Shown: piece after piece, positions 47,771 to 62,500 of the stretch
How the letters are laid out: each line of letters opens with the position of its first letter
Numbering within the stretch: the first letter of the stretch is position 1
Made by a program: the position numbers and the translations under genes
Assembly (NCBI GenBank): GCA_018466975.1
Contig: CM031563.1
Coordinates: 868,001-932,000 of the forward strand
Source: Sparassis latifolia
Taxonomy: Eukaryota > Basidiomycota > Agaricomycetes > Polyporales > Sparassidaceae
Direction of reading: 5' to 3'
Length of the DNA: 64,000 bases
Notes under the pieces: generated by a model
Seen by the model: only the letters and a program-made list of their open reading frames with translations
Told to the model about the DNA's origin: nothing
The model's database searches: none

Positions 47771-48012
47771 GGATGTGGTTGAAGCACAGAGAGGAGATAG
47801 CGACCTGTCATCAGGATGGCGCTGTGCAACAAGTTACAGCTTCTACTAAGCGCCTGATCCACACAAGCTCTCAGGCACCGCAGTCGGTTCCGCACCCTGC
47901 TCTCTACTTCAGTTTCGCGTTCAAGGATACATAACAAATACACGCATAATATAAGCCACACATCGAATACACAAGTGAACCAACAAGTACAGTATCCGCT
48001 CACGATCCAGCC

Positions 48013-51000
48013 TCACGGGCCAACACATCGAACAAACGTATCTGATAGCTGCGCACGAAGTTCCGCGCAGTGCTCTCGCACCTCGACGGTTATCACACCG
48101 CACCCTACCACCACAGAGTGGTATCTGCGGTGTGATAACCGTCTGGGTACGAGACCACCGTGCAGCTGCTCAACACGTCCATCGACAATTGTAAGCCCGG
48201 ACATGAGGGTGCAGACAATGCAGGTTCACAATAATCGTGTTATTACACCGAGTCCCTACGGCTGATAAGTGACCCATTCCACAACCAGACGAGCTCTCTC
48301 ACCTTCGTCTTCCCTTCTCTGAATAGAAGCTTCATCCCCTCCTTGATGAATTCTGGTTGCGAGATGAACTCAAAGGTGACAGTTGCGCGGTCACCGGTGC
48401 GTAGGACCCCTTGCGGATGGTCCATCCCTACTATTCGAACAGTTTGGCGCACGGCCTATAAGGCAACATAAGTTCATGAAGTAGGGACGAAAAGAGGCTG
48501 AACATACACCACAATGAAGCATGGCCTTTGTGGTGAATGGAGGCGCGTCAATGCTGAATTTACGCGCCGACCGACGAAACATACCTGATAATTGTTCTGC
48601 AACGTTGTATTGTGACTGGACGGGCGTTAGTACCAGATTCTCGCAGTCTGAGCGAGAGCGAAAACGCACTAGAGGATGAGGACTTGTCCTTCGAATTTCC
48701 GCACAGCTGCACAACCAAGCGCTAATGAGCGTGACAAGAAACCAACAATATCCCAAACACACCTCTTGGCGGGGCGTCCGATTTATGCACAAGTACCATG
48801 CCTTTACGCACAGCTGCTTTGTGCACACGTTTCAGCGCCAGAGAGACGCACTGTCCGGCTTCAGCGCTGACGACTGGAGCCCTGATCATGAATGGATACA
48901 GATCAGAAAGAAGCTTACAAGCATATGAACTGCACCGGTCACAAACTGGCCTTTTTCGCTGTATGCTCTTAACGGTAGTGCTCTCGAAGTTTCCGTTAGA
49001 ATCCGGTCCAAAGAGAACAGCATCGCCAGCTTTGATTTTCCCACTATTCAAGATACCGTCCACGACAGTCCCAACATACGGCACAGACCTACGTGCGTGT
49101 ACCCTAATGAGACCCTAAAACTAAATCAGAGAATAAATTTGCCTCACCATACTTCAGTGATGGAGTACTGTTAAAATGAAGACATGAGCGCGTGTTGAGA
49201 TGGACGCGGACAATTTGATACCTCTAATGGCTGATCCGCCTGGAATCGCTCGCTGTCACTTTCGCTTGAAGGCAGCAGATTAAGGAACATACGCAACTAA
49301 GTCGTCGATGGACGTCGAAACTTTTGAGCGCAAGTAGCAAACAATGCTCACGTAGTCTAGACCTTCTCCTGTGACATTAGATACTTGGAACGTTGGGCAG
49401 ATCCTGATTCTCGCTTTGAGCATTGCATTCCACGCCCACCGTAAGGGCTTACCTCTCCTTGGCAAAGACCTGAGAAACTTCGACAGCGGTCTCGAAAGAC
49501 TTAACAAAAACCGGAGTTTTTCTAATATGGTTCTAGCTTAATGGGGGAGACATCCTGATGTTGTTAGAACATACCGGCAGCCAGGGCTTTTCATGATCTT
49601 GGTCACCTGTTGGATGGTTTTCTCCAGCACGTTTGGTGGGGTCATGTCGATCTAGCAATAGCCGCCATTGATACAGATGCCAGTGTGTACGTGTAGCCGG
49701 TAGCGCTCACCTTAGTTATACATACCACCACAGGGACATTCAGAGCCAAGGCTATCGCAAGGTGCTCTTTCGACATGCCTATGAGCCCAGCGTTACCACC
49801 AACGATCAGGATAACACAGGATGGAGCGCCAGATGTCAGGCCATATAATGTGGTCTTGAGATATCGCTCGTGTCCTGCCAGGTCTACAGGTTGTGTTAGT
49901 AGCAGTCAATTAGCAGTCTACACACAGTTGCTCCCACCACTGAATGAGACGATTTTTGCCGCCTGCACTGAGATCTCCTCCCAGCCCATCTTCTCTCGCC
50001 GGATGACGTCTGGATCGTTTGAATGGGCAGTGATAGGTAAAATCGGAGCACCAGTAGGTCCAAAACCTAAAATCTGGGCACGAATGGTGATGTTCAGCAC
50101 CGGTAGAGCCGGAATGTGGAATATTACCTCCATGCCGACACTGGACGTACGCCCGCTCTCAATCTCGTGCTTGTGCCTGAATAAGCTGACTCGTGCTCGT
50201 CCCCTTCCATCATCTAATGCACCTGCAGGACGAGCGGTCAGTAGAATAGACGGTCCAACTAGAAGTCGTACTGCAGTACCTCGGGTGAGGACACCTAATG
50301 TTGTAGACTTCCCGCTATCTACGTTCCCGACCACAGCGCAGCGAACCTCGGGAGTAAGGGATACGTCCGGCGCAGGAAGTCGTAAGAGAAGTGCTGCTCG
50401 GGGCTGAGTTGTTCTTGTATCAAATAGCACAGAGCTCTTCCCAGCGCCAGTCGATGAAAGCCTGAACAAGTAAAAGACGCGGAGGAAGACATACCTGACC
50501 GCCAACTTCATCAACCAGTCGTGATACTCGTGCACGTAGGATGTCTATCTCCTCCGAGGCGCGTGGAGTTCCCCGCCAGCCATCAGTGCCTTCCAGTGGT
50601 TGGCCTGCAAATAGAGCAATGTGTGGAGATTGGGCACCTATTCGAAAGATATATTCGCCTCTATTTCGTGTCAAGAGGGAAGCTATGATGTCGCGAGCTC
50701 GGTCGAGGTCTGAGGATACACCAGACAAGAGCAGAGTCTATGCGTAACCTCCTTAGCATGAGTCAATGCCGTTGTCTGGTAGTGTACATCGCTCACCTGA
50801 AGCCGTTTGTCCAGCTCTGACAAGTCCTCGGAGTCTGTATGCTTTCCTCCGTCACCAACGCTCCCATGCTCCCGCGCCTCATGGGTCTCGGGCTTCGCGG
50901 CGGCGCGCTTCTTCTGATCTTTGTCTTTGTGCGATTCGATGTTCTGAACTCGGTTCTTGTGATCTTTGTCCTTGTGCGATTCGATGTTCTGAACTCGGTG

Positions 51001-51063
51001 TTTGGCAGCCTCGCGTAAGCGTATATCTTCGATCTCGTCCTGAAATGTCCGTAAGCTGGTCAT
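48013..51063 (-). CDS. GTPBP1/2-type translational GTPase
   Basis: EF-Tu-like GTPase of the GTPBP1/GTPBP2 family; animal members act in ribosome rescue and mRNA turnover. The P-loop is [11 protein letters not shown], followed by [20 protein letters not shown] and [17 protein letters not shown], a family signature. G3 is [20 protein letters not shown]4 is TKID. C-terminal beta-barrels read [20 protein letters not shown] and [20 protein letters not shown]. Joining GKTK to [13 protein letters not shown] over a 198-nt last intron (48105-48302) restores the family end and stops at TGA 48013-48015; without splicing the protein would end 19 residues after GKTK. The ATG used is 51063 ([14 protein letters not shown]), but coding texture continues upstream (VKELRECHKWSRRIISTLVN, 51064-51123), so a further 5' exon is likely. 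Confidence 0.85.
48085..48143. repeat. 18-bp perfect inverted repeat forming a hairpin across a 3' splice site
   Basis: Left arm gacggttatcacaccgca (48085-48102), right arm tgcggtgtgataaccgtc (48126-48143). Inside, taccac (48106-48111) pairs with gtggta (48118-48123) around the loop cacaga. On the minus strand the right arm lies in the last intron of the GTPBP gene and the left arm is the start of its last coding exon; the AG acceptor (48105-48106) falls inside the structure. Confidence 0.9.
50916..51005. repeat. 45-bp tandem duplication in the GTPBP N-terminus
   Basis: Two nearly identical 45-bp copies, 50916-50960 and 50961-51005, starting gatctttgtctttgtgcgat. On the minus strand they encode [12 protein letters not shown] twice in a charged, probably helical or disordered N-terminal region. 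The reading frame is kept. Confidence 0.85.
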
Positions 51064-52161
51064 GTTGACCAGAGTGGAGATGATGCGTCTGGACCACTTG
51101 TGGCATTCCCGCAGCTCTTTGACTGTTAGCCAGAGAGCGAGTCAGAGCCTACCTGAGTCAGTGCACTTCCGAGTCTTTGTATGTCACAGACGACTCATGC
51201 GCGCGCTGACTCCCGGCTGAAGGCTGTCACAACGATTGTTTCATGTTATTTGGACGAACGTTGGCGGAGTCTTGACTCCAGCTCAATCCCAGCTCAGGCT
51301 GTCAATGCGATGTAAACGGTTGGAAGTTGGGACGCAGCCGAGGGAGAGCATGAGGGCAGACTGGGAGACGGCCATACTTACTATGAGGTACCGGTAGCAT
51401 CTCACGCAGTCGGCGAATACGGTTGCGGTAGGAGTCCTTCGGCGCTCGGTAGACTCGTGTTCATCCACCATGGCGCCGTATGCAGGATTTATACGTCGCG
51501 GACGTAACATTTGAAGTTTCAGATGTTACACGTAAAGCTCGCTGGTTAAATGACATAGACTGCAACTACGGAAGCACACCATATAATCTTAGACATACAG
51601 CACACTGCCCGCGTCGCACACAGCGTTAGAGACCCGGGTGACGATAGCCTCCCATAGGGAAGAGTGTACCACGCTGTTCTTGCACAGTCACTGCAACAAG
51701 ACCCAAGAGTTGAGTGGAACGGACACAACTAAGGCTGAGGGTGCCTTGGCCGAGTGACTCTGATTCTCATTTGTTTCTGCTAAGTTTGTGCATCAAAGTC
51801 CAGATTACAACGGCAAGTAAGACTGATTCCGCGGACTCGAGCTTCATGATGAGATGCCTTGGACGGATGCAGACCTAGAAGAAAGTCACATCATAGCTCC
51901 TTTACCAATCCATGCCCCTCTTAGATAGTGCATCATAATGTCGGTTCTTGAAACCACTCTTGAAAACGAAGAGGAGGAGTACACCAGTTTCATGAATAAA
52001 AAAGTGATCACCGCCTCAGTGCAGCAAACATTGACGCGATGTGACTCATGTGAGCGCGTCTTCGCGGTGATGGTCACATAATTTCTGTGACACACATGCG
52101 AGCGGTCGAACAACTTGAAGTTGTCTCTTCATTGTGGACGGCTTCACCGTCAACCAGAGTC
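51064..52161. other. Divergent upstream region with a likely orphan exon
   Basis: About 1.1 kb. On the minus strand 51064-51123 reads VKELRECHKWSRRIISTLVN directly before the GTPBP start, preceded by an acceptor (ctaacag). A frame at 51404-51510 reads PTATVFADCVRCYRYLI and ends in a consensus donor (gtaagt). These two could be 5' exons of the GTPBP gene or the remains of a separate short gene; simple phase joining of the two fails. From 51540 to 52160 I see no gene, only the promoter of the next plus-strand gene. Confidence 0.4.
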
Positions 52162-54322
52162 ATGTCTAGCGACGCAGGGCCTTCGCAACAGCCGCCCCCA
52201 CGCCCGCTATTTGGCACTATCCCAGGCTTGCTTGACCCCTCTCAGCCAGATCGTCTTCTCCGTGTTCCAGACGCCACACTGTCCTTCGCCTCGTTTCACC
52301 CGCTTGCCGCATCACGAGCAGACAACATATCAAACAGACGACAGCCTTTTTCTTATGACGAACTGTCTCCTCCAAAGCGTATTGTGATAGAAACAATCCC
52401 CGGGCCAAATGGCGGGAACTTCTGGCGGTTTGTTCCTCGTGCGCGATTGGAGCATGGCGTGGAGAGTGAAGGTTCGTGGCCAAGAACCATAGAAATTTGC
52501 GGGTGAGCAGATTCAATCACTGTGGTATCTATGCTTTCTCCTCATATATCCCGGTCGCTGCATCTTATGATCTGCAGTGGATTGTTTGTCTGCTCCCAGG
52601 ATCAGTGGGATATCTACAAACTGGATCCAGAATATGACTGTTTTGTCAGAGCATCTCCGCATATTACGGCTGTGTCTAGAAAGAAGGGCAAGGAACGAGT
52701 TGATTCCCGAGACGTTCCACATATGTGGACAGGTGCGACATATAGCACTCCCCTCAGGACCAAACGTCGGCTTCCTTCACCGACCTCAGATGAGAGGCCA
52801 AGTGAGGAAGTCCGCAAGAGGTTTCGGTCGGCTGTAAACATCTCTGATGCTGATACTGTGAAGGGTGGGAGTGCGCCCCATCACATGTCTCCTTCTGATG
52901 AAGAGGATGAAGTAGAAGAGATTATAGCTGATGACCCGAGACTTTCACGTCATTCAAGACACCCGCCATACTACTCTGGCAAACCCCCAAATAAAACAAG
53001 GTCTACCGGAAGCGGTAGAGGTTTTCGCCAGGCGGAGGAAAATCGTAGGAGAAAGAGAGACATGTTCGCCACGAATATCAGCACATCGATGGGCACTTCT
53101 ACGGAAGACGCGGAAATGATTGATCTTACGACAGGGTCTGACGAGTCCTCCCAGCCTGGTTCATCTATTCCCCCAAATGCAGCTAAACGAAAGGGTGGGC
53201 ATGTCTAGACGAATGCATATACAACATAAGCTGAAACAACCCATTTATCAGTACCGCCAGTATTTGATCCAAACTCAGAGAGTGGTAGTGCCAGTCATCC
53301 AATAGATATTACCACAGAACCGTCAGGGCCGTCCTATAAACGAGCTCGCACCGAGTCACCAATGTCTATACGACGTGCCATGCAGGAGAAACTGCGAGGC
53401 CGGGAAAGACAGCGGATGTCTCAATATCGAGACCGCGCAAATGGATGGAATCGGAAGTGGCACGAAACTTTTATGAACGACATCTTCTCTGGGATACCCG
53501 AGGAAAGTAGCATACCTTTCCAAGGTACGATATTTGTTGACGAACCCTCCGTATTTTCTCATTTCTCCTTCAGAAGATGGCGGAAGTGCAAAACCAGACG
53601 ACCATACCCAGCAGACAGACGAGAACGGTGAAGATGCCATGCACCGCGCCTTAATCGAGGAATCGCAGAGAAAGATGGCTGAACTTCAGCGGGATAAGCC
53701 ACTGTGGGAGGAGGCGGCAAAAAAGCGGAAAGAACAGGAGATCGCTGAAGAAAGGGCTAGGCAAGCAAAGAGGGAACAAGAGAGAAGAACAGCAGCAGCT
53801 GAAGCAGAGGCAAGAGCACGGCAACGACAAGCAGAGGCACGTGCAGAGGCGGAGCGGCTGGCGCAAGAGGAAAGAGCCAGGGTAGAGCGAGAACAAATAA
53901 GGCGTCAGTGGCGGCAGCAGCAAGCTCGCTGGTCCCAGGGATCGTGGACGACCCAACGCGCGCTTGAGCGATACAAGTTGCTTTGCGAGACTTTCGACAC
54001 TACGAAATTCACATTGTCCGATCCGATCACTTTTGATATTGTCCCTTGGCCTGTTTTGCACTCACCGTCCATCCTGACTGTGGAAGACGTCGACTGGACG
54101 GCCGTCGAGTCTTTCTTCCATACCGTAAAACCACACATGCGCAGCCAGGACTACAAGATGTTCGTGGAGAAGAGCCACAAGCGGTTTCATCCCGACAGAT
54201 GGAGAGCCAGGGGGCTCTTGAAGAGCGTAGAAGATGACGAGTTGCGTGGTTGTCTAGAGGTTGCAGCGAACACTGTGGCTCAGGCACTCACTCCTTTGTG
54301 GAGAGAGGTCAGAGGGGGGTGA
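52162..54322 (+). CDS. Hypothetical nuclear-looking coiled-coil protein with SUMO-interacting-like motifs and a C-terminal FHPDRW domain
   Basis: The start MSSDAGPSQQPPPRPLFGTI leads to a conserved-looking N-terminal part (PPKRIVIETIPGPNGGNFWR), a disordered basic and acidic middle (for example DEEDEVEEIIADDPRLS) and short motifs EMIDLTTGSDE and HPIDITTEPS that resemble SUMO-interacting motifs. A long Arg/Glu/Ala/Gln-rich helix follows (KKRKEQEIAEERARQAKREQ onward, about 53720-53930). The final domain reads FTLSDPITFDIVPWPVLHSP and KMFVEKSHKRFHPDRWRARG. This ending resembles the FHPDRW-type end of NF-kappa-B-inhibitor-like 1 proteins and many Agaricomycete relatives. Function unknown. At least three introns. 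Confidence 0.75.
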
Positions 54323-55843
54323 ATATTTATATTTTTACGGGATTTCCATGGCTTCTCTTGCGTCCTAGTTTGATCATAGGTCGTTGGCACAGATTCAAGA
54401 TTATTGCATATCACTTATTCCTGTTACTCGCGCCTGTCGTCTCGCCTGGTTGTGAAGTTCATCCCGGAGTTTCCACAATTTATTTCGGCTCGGCTCTCTG
54501 GTCTTAGGGTGTGATCACTGCTTCCTCGGGGAGCTTATCAATATCATGTCCTCACCCATTCTGAGATGATCTTCTGACGGTCATAGATTTTGTGTTGCTG
54601 ATTGTTTGTCGCAACGTGCAATCGTCGATTCTTCTTGTGAGCACGATTTATCCTTGCTGCGATTGTATTTAGGTCTGTACAGCTATGATGGGTGGGCGGC
54701 TTGCTGTTTTGATGGTGTTTCTGTTTACCACGACTGCGCCAACTGCTGTTTCGTATTTGTGTTGCTCGGCCTGTCCGGACGCACCAACGGAGCATTGGAT
54801 GGTAGGAATGCCATGCTCAGTGCTATATTTTGACTGACGAGAATATTAACGAGATACACAGAATAGGGTGCATACCAATGTTTGGTCTCCGGTATTATGC
54901 ATACACGGTGATGCTCACTACTCACCGCTTGCAACCTTGTGCAGCCTGTGCATAGTGTTACAGCGCGCGCGCCCGGTGGCGTAGAGCAGAGGCTGCAATC
55001 CAGGTGTGCGCTTCAAACAACTCACCGTACTAACACCGAACAAAACACCGACACCTGATGCCAAGCCTCAAGTGTACCTGCGCATACAACCAGGACCACG
55101 TTCCATTTATCCTAGGGCTTGGATTTCCTAGTATGACCGCCCTGTCTATGAAGTCGTACGACCCTTGCAGCACTTACTACTGCACCGAGGGACAAGGTTG
55201 ACGCCAGGAGTCATGGGAGCGTATCCACGTTACAAAAGAGCAGCTCATACGTTACTGCAAAATGAAAGATTCAATCTGGTGCGTCGCGGTCGGAGTAAGT
55301 CAACACCATTGGTCCGTCGTCTTCCTGCCAAGTTCCTGCGCTGCAAGTGGGAGGAAGAAGCACGGATCACACGGCCTCACGTCGCACCAGTACCCGACGC
55401 GGGTACCCCCTACTGAAGCCAGTGAGCTCCAAGGACAAGGCGTTGGAGATCTGTAGATCTTACCCCAGCGTCGGTGGAGACAACCGTACGTCGGGACGAG
55501 GCAGCTCTGGGGCATGACAACACACGAATAAGTTTTGCCGCATCACAAGCGTGAGGTCTATCCGCATTGTGTCTGCGTGCCTCGGATTGCACCGCATTGC
55601 ATCCTGCTGGGTGAGTCGGTCACTCCTGTCATAGGCGACGTGAGAAAACAGACACGCTTTAGCAAATCGCTCCAAATAAATTTGCGGAAGGACAAAAAAA
55701 TCGCTTGTTAGAGAAAAAAAGCAATAAACTGGAAGGTCTTTCAGAGTGGTAGTCTGGTCGTTGCACGCGACGCGTTCACATCACGTGGCGGGAAACGAGT
55801 AGATTCCCCTCGGACTGCGCCTCGCCGCGACTCGTCGGTGGTG
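54323..55843. other. 1.5-kb spacer, no gene seen
   Basis: Between two plus-strand genes. The first part (to about 54850) is AT-rich with long T runs and may be 3' UTR. Frames near 55165-55456 have no recognisable domain. A GC-rich run tgcgcgcgcgcc is present near 54960. The last 100 bp before the chitinase ATG serve as its promoter or 5' UTR; an A-rich run (ggacaaaaaaatcgcttgtt) lies near 55690. Confidence 0.45.
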
Positions 55844-57592
<1,749 letters not shown>

Positions 57593-59502
57593 CGATCACT
57601 CTAATGGACCAGCTTCGATCTCCTTCGTTCCCATGTTCCAATTGATAATCATGACACGATCCACACGCGTTACCATATACATCCTTAATACCTACTATCA
57701 AGTCACCGGTATTCCCGTCTTCTCTTCGGTGGCATACTGCCCATACACCCTGATAGCCGACACAGCTTCTCATCATTTCGAGGATAGGCTATGGTCCAAC
57801 AATCCGAAGTGCAACTCATAAACTACGGTTACCTCGTACCGTCTACGAAACTGCAGATCTCAAACTTTACGGCACGAAGTCTGATCCTGAACACCACAGC
57901 TGAAGTACGTCATTGGTGGCAGGAAGCTAAACTGGAAAGTGAAGGAAACGCGCTCGGTTGGCGGAGAACAAACGCGTCTAATGTCGTTCTTGAACGGTTG
58001 CCTTTTTGGTGGATGAGATGTCGGCTAAGATGCCATCTGACAACTTGTATATGCCGTGGGTGTAGGCCAAAAAAAATCGCAGCTGCTTGTCTGATGCGTT
58101 CTTCTCAGGTGTTTAAGGCTCATCATTTGTATTCTGAGTCTTGTGCTGACCGCATCGATGCCATCCAGAAGCCATCGATTGGCAAATAGCAACTTCTCAC
58201 CGTCTACATAGCTTCTCCGTTCCTCCCACTCTCCTGGCATCAAGAAATACAAGGGCAATACAACAGGATTGTCATTAGGACAGTCAAAACCAGTTCCTTC
58301 CGATGAATATTGACGAATTGTCCTCAGGCAAGCTTCAAATAGACGGCCGACTTCAGGCCATCAGTTCAGCGGTAAAGTTCACGGACAGTTCCTCCGGTAC
58401 CGGAGGGCCCGACCCCGAAACTTTCCGCTGATATCGTATACCTCTCGCGCAGATCCGTCATTTCTTCGGGATGCGACTACATGGTAGTCCTCTCGAACAC
58501 CTCCCTCTCGCAATCGGTGCATTTGACCCCAGTCTCCAGAGAAGCATCGTACGTAAAATAAGACGCGATTGGGCATGCATGTTGTGCGTGTCGGCCACCC
58601 AAACTTTGTTTTTCCCTCGGCCAACGGCTCTGAGATCTGCAATTATCCGCGCTCGACTGCGGGCCGCGCAGCACGCGTTTGGTGTGTTCGAGTGAGACAG
58701 TTGAGTCATCACCTAGTAAGCTCGCACCGTCTGTGTTGTTTCAACTTTAGCGGACCATTCAGAGACTTTGAACGCAGCAGCAGAGTCATAGGCGTGGCGA
58801 GCCTCGAGGCGCGGCTTCTCGGGACAGGGTCTCTGTTGTAGACACTCATTGAACGCATACCAGCTCGTGTGAGCCACATGCATGCTGGATTCGTCCACCT
58901 ATCGATATCGATCTCCGCAGCGACACGCGTTCGTCGCGCTGAAGCTACAGACTATCCACGGTATTTTCTGGCTCGCTGATGACTCACATTAGCCTTTGAT
59001 TCTGCGTTCTGACCTGACGATCAAGCTAAAATGATACTGGATGAAACAGGCGACATGAAAATTCTTTCCGACGATCAGGCTTTAAGCTACTCATGGAGGT
59101 CACAATGACATAGGTTGCATCTATCTAGAATACCGGCCATCGTACAAGATTAATTTCACTTACTGTGCTCTGACGTTTGGACTATCTACATCGTCTACCC
59201 ACGAACGTCGAGCCGCATGAGTTGATGCGTCGCTGCATGCGCACCATGAATCATGATCAGTGGACTCACGAGAGTAATATGCTCCTGAATCGTTGGTCGA
59301 TGCAGTCTCCACATACGTAGCACATGTAATCAAGCATATCCCGAGGGGATACAATATTACATACATACAAACGGAAATGCAATTTGAGGATTGTTCGATC
59401 GCTCGGACGGCGAAAACAAATAAGACAAGCAGGACACGACGTGATAGCTATGAATACAGGTACAGAAAGCACTTCGTGAGAGCTCATAATCGTAACTGGA
59501 GA
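57593..59502. other. 1.9-kb convergent spacer, no gene seen
   Basis: Between the convergent ends of the chitinase and kinase genes. Frames such as minus 58025-58258 (contains KLLFANRWLLDGIDAVSTRL) and plus 57791-58189 have no family similarity, and I could not join them into a gene. I saw no terminal repeats. Confidence 0.45.
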
Positions 59503-62500
59503 TCACATAGAGATTGCCCGTCCTTGACCAATTTCCCGAACGTCGCGAATAGTGGAGCGCCCTCTATCCACGTCGCCCTTGCCGTATGTATCTGGTTCAG
59601 GGTCGAAGGCTTTGTCCGCTCGCACATAACTTATGACCCGAGGGCTCTTGTGAGTAAATCCGGCGAAGGCTAGGGCCTTCCGCACTTCTAAGATATCAGC
59701 GCCGTGTACTTTGTCTCGGAGAAGCGGATCACGAGTGGCATCCGCAGCTGCCCCGTTCGCGGGAGCAAGAGGCTATTAAACATGAGATGTAGCGGCGCAG
59801 TTTTGCTCAAGTTTGAACACTGACCTCTGCCGGTATGTCGTCATCGAAATGACGCGTGTCTTCCGGATGGTGAAGCTCAGGTCGATAAGGTGCCGGGTAT
59901 CTGTGTATGTTGTCCCAATCTATGCCCCGGAACCAAGGATGTGCCTAAGGAAGTAACCAGCCGTTCAGTCGCACTGCATATATTTGAGGCATGGGTTTGA
60001 CCTTGATCAAATGAGACCCATCCACGTTGCTCGGAAAGCCGGCGGGAGAGATGAAGCCGCTCCGCCTAGCCTGCACGATCATAGAGTTAGGCCTGCTCAC
60101 GGACGATGAGGCTTGAGAGCCAAGTCGATCCTCAGGTTCGCAAAGGAGTTGCTCCATGAGGTTAACTCCCTCCCGTGAAACACGCGGACGCGAGGGAAAA
60201 CGCAGCGATTGTCGCCAATTCAGAATCTTTTGGCGAGTGATGTGACGCTATACATAGTGCCAGATATATCGGGAGTGCATCCCAGGCTGAGTGAGCAAAA
60301 ACAAACTCCTGCTATTGCCTCTAGACTCACCGAATTGCTGACAAAGGGGGGAAATCTGAGAGGCGAACGTCCAGTCGTCAATACCTGGATTCACAGGAGT
60401 ATCGAAAAAACACACCCGTAGAGGCATTCAAACATAATAACACCGAGACTCCACCAATCACAGGAATATGAGTATCCGTGTCCTCGTATGACTTCAGGCG
60501 ACACTGGCGCCAACATGAATACATGGATCCTGCATTACTATCGTCCAGCGTGTACACTCACTGTAGGAATTGGTCCCGCATCTGCGAGGAGACGGGCAGT
60601 GCAATCACCATCAGCACCAGTGGTGCTAGGAATGAAGCAGGACTACTCACACCGAGTACGCCAGCTGCACGGAGCGAGATTTCGGAGATGAGATCTTGCC
60701 GATGTCAAAGGAATTGCTTTTTGGTGCATACCTTCCGGCTGTTCTTCTCCCTCCAGGTAAAGATTCTTCCTTGACCGTCATCTCCACCCATCAACCGTTC
60801 TACGTCCTTGCGGTCCATGCGCCTCGTCCTCATGCCGTCAGACTGGGAAGCGGGACTGTCCTCGAGGTCTATGCCATATTTGTGTAGCAGGTGTAGTCGC
60901 TGTTGCTCGTAATCTGGACATAAAACGTGCAGCGAGGAAGACGACGAAGGAGACGAGGGGAGACTAACACGAGGTGTCATGTGCCCAGTGTAGATCCGTG
61001 CTGTCAACGCGAAAATAACAAGAAGTAGATAATGGAAAATTAATTTCCAATCTGTCGCGGATAATTGTATTACTGACGCAAGACCGAAATCGCTAAGTTT
61101 GATGTGCCCGTCCGGGTCGAACAAGAAGTTCTGTCGATAAAAAGATATGAGTCATCGATTCCAAGATAAGAAAATGTTAAACTGGAGCATAGAGGAGACG
61201 CGGGATCATCAGAGCTCATACTCACATCCGGCTTGATATCTCTGTGGATAAACCCGTGTTTGTGGCATGACTCAATCGCGAGGACCATCTACGTGGGAGC
61301 GCGACGAAAGTATGGAAAAACAGAGGCCAGAGGATCATCTAGAAGGTCAGAAACCACCTGGTAAGCGACAACGGAGGCCCGAACCTCGGCGAGGTAGAAC
61401 CGCGTGAAATCTTCCTCGAAAACATCTCTTTCTATCAGGAGGTTGAGAAGGTCCCCTCCGCCCATATATTCAAGTACCTATCGGAAATGAAATCAATATG
61501 AAATCAGCCTCCTATCTACGAGCGGAATACGGGCCAAAAAAAACTGACAAGGTAGAGGTGGTCACGATCTTGGAAGCTGTAGTACAGTCTGACAATCCAT
61601 TCTGCTCCTCCAGGACTGCTGACCAGTGACGCAGATTTCAAGATGTCTCGCTCAGCCCGGACATGTCCCTCTTGTCCCTTACGTAACATATCTGTCTTCC
61701 GCAACTGTGGAAATGAAGTGTAGAGATAAGTACGGGATGAAGGATCAAGTTCCGACGAAGTCATAAAATGGAAGGAAGTCACCTGTTTCATGGCAAATAG
61801 CTGGCCCGTCGAACGCTCACGCACGAGAGAAACGACCCCGAAAGCACCTGTAACATCGCATTATGGGCCGATCCGCGGCCTAGGACTCGAGAACATGGCA
61901 CTAACCGTGTCCAATTGTCTTCAGGTTGACAAATGCACTGACATCGACCTTTCTCCTGAGTTCTCGCAAGTAGTCCGTCTCGTTCTGCCGCCATCGGCCC
62001 CGGATATAGTCCTTCTGAGTCTCACTCAATTGCATATTGAGCATCTCCTTTTCCATGGCTAGTCTCCTTTGCTCTCTAGAAGGCGGATGCCGAAGAAGCG
62101 GAAAATAAAGGTTCTCGAAGTAAATTTTCGCAGATACGGCCTTTTCCAGAGTTGCCAAGGACGGCTGAAAGGGTCTACGGGGATGAAGAGGGACAATCGG
62201 AAGTTCCTTCTCCGGGTTCACGGCCACTGTGTCCTCATTTTCGTGTTCGGGGTGCGCAGCAAGACCAGTGGTCCATCGGATGGTGGAATTTCCAGGTTGT
62301 CCATAGGGGACCTGGCTGGTAACGGGTGATGGTTGTGCCGGCGAGCTAGGGCTCAAAGAGATATTTTCCATAGCTGCAGTGGTCAACGTCGAAGATGTAG
62401 TGCTAAGACCGTTGACAACTCGGAGAGGGGATGGTTGTCCTGTATCAGGCTTGTTGAAGTTGCTCTGAGTAGGCTTCAGCGCGTTGACAACTTCGTTGAT

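Noticed and set aside
51736..51800. Possible tRNA, because of an A-box-like tggccgagtg
   Set aside because: No B box (gttcgaatcc type) follows within 100 bp and no acceptor stem can be formed.
59503..61290. Degenerate kinase, because GTPDYIAPE is replaced by GTNSYMSPE
   Set aside because: All catalytic residues (Lys in AMK, HRD, DFG) and the hydrophobic-motif Thr are intact, so the change looks like a subgroup trait and not decay.
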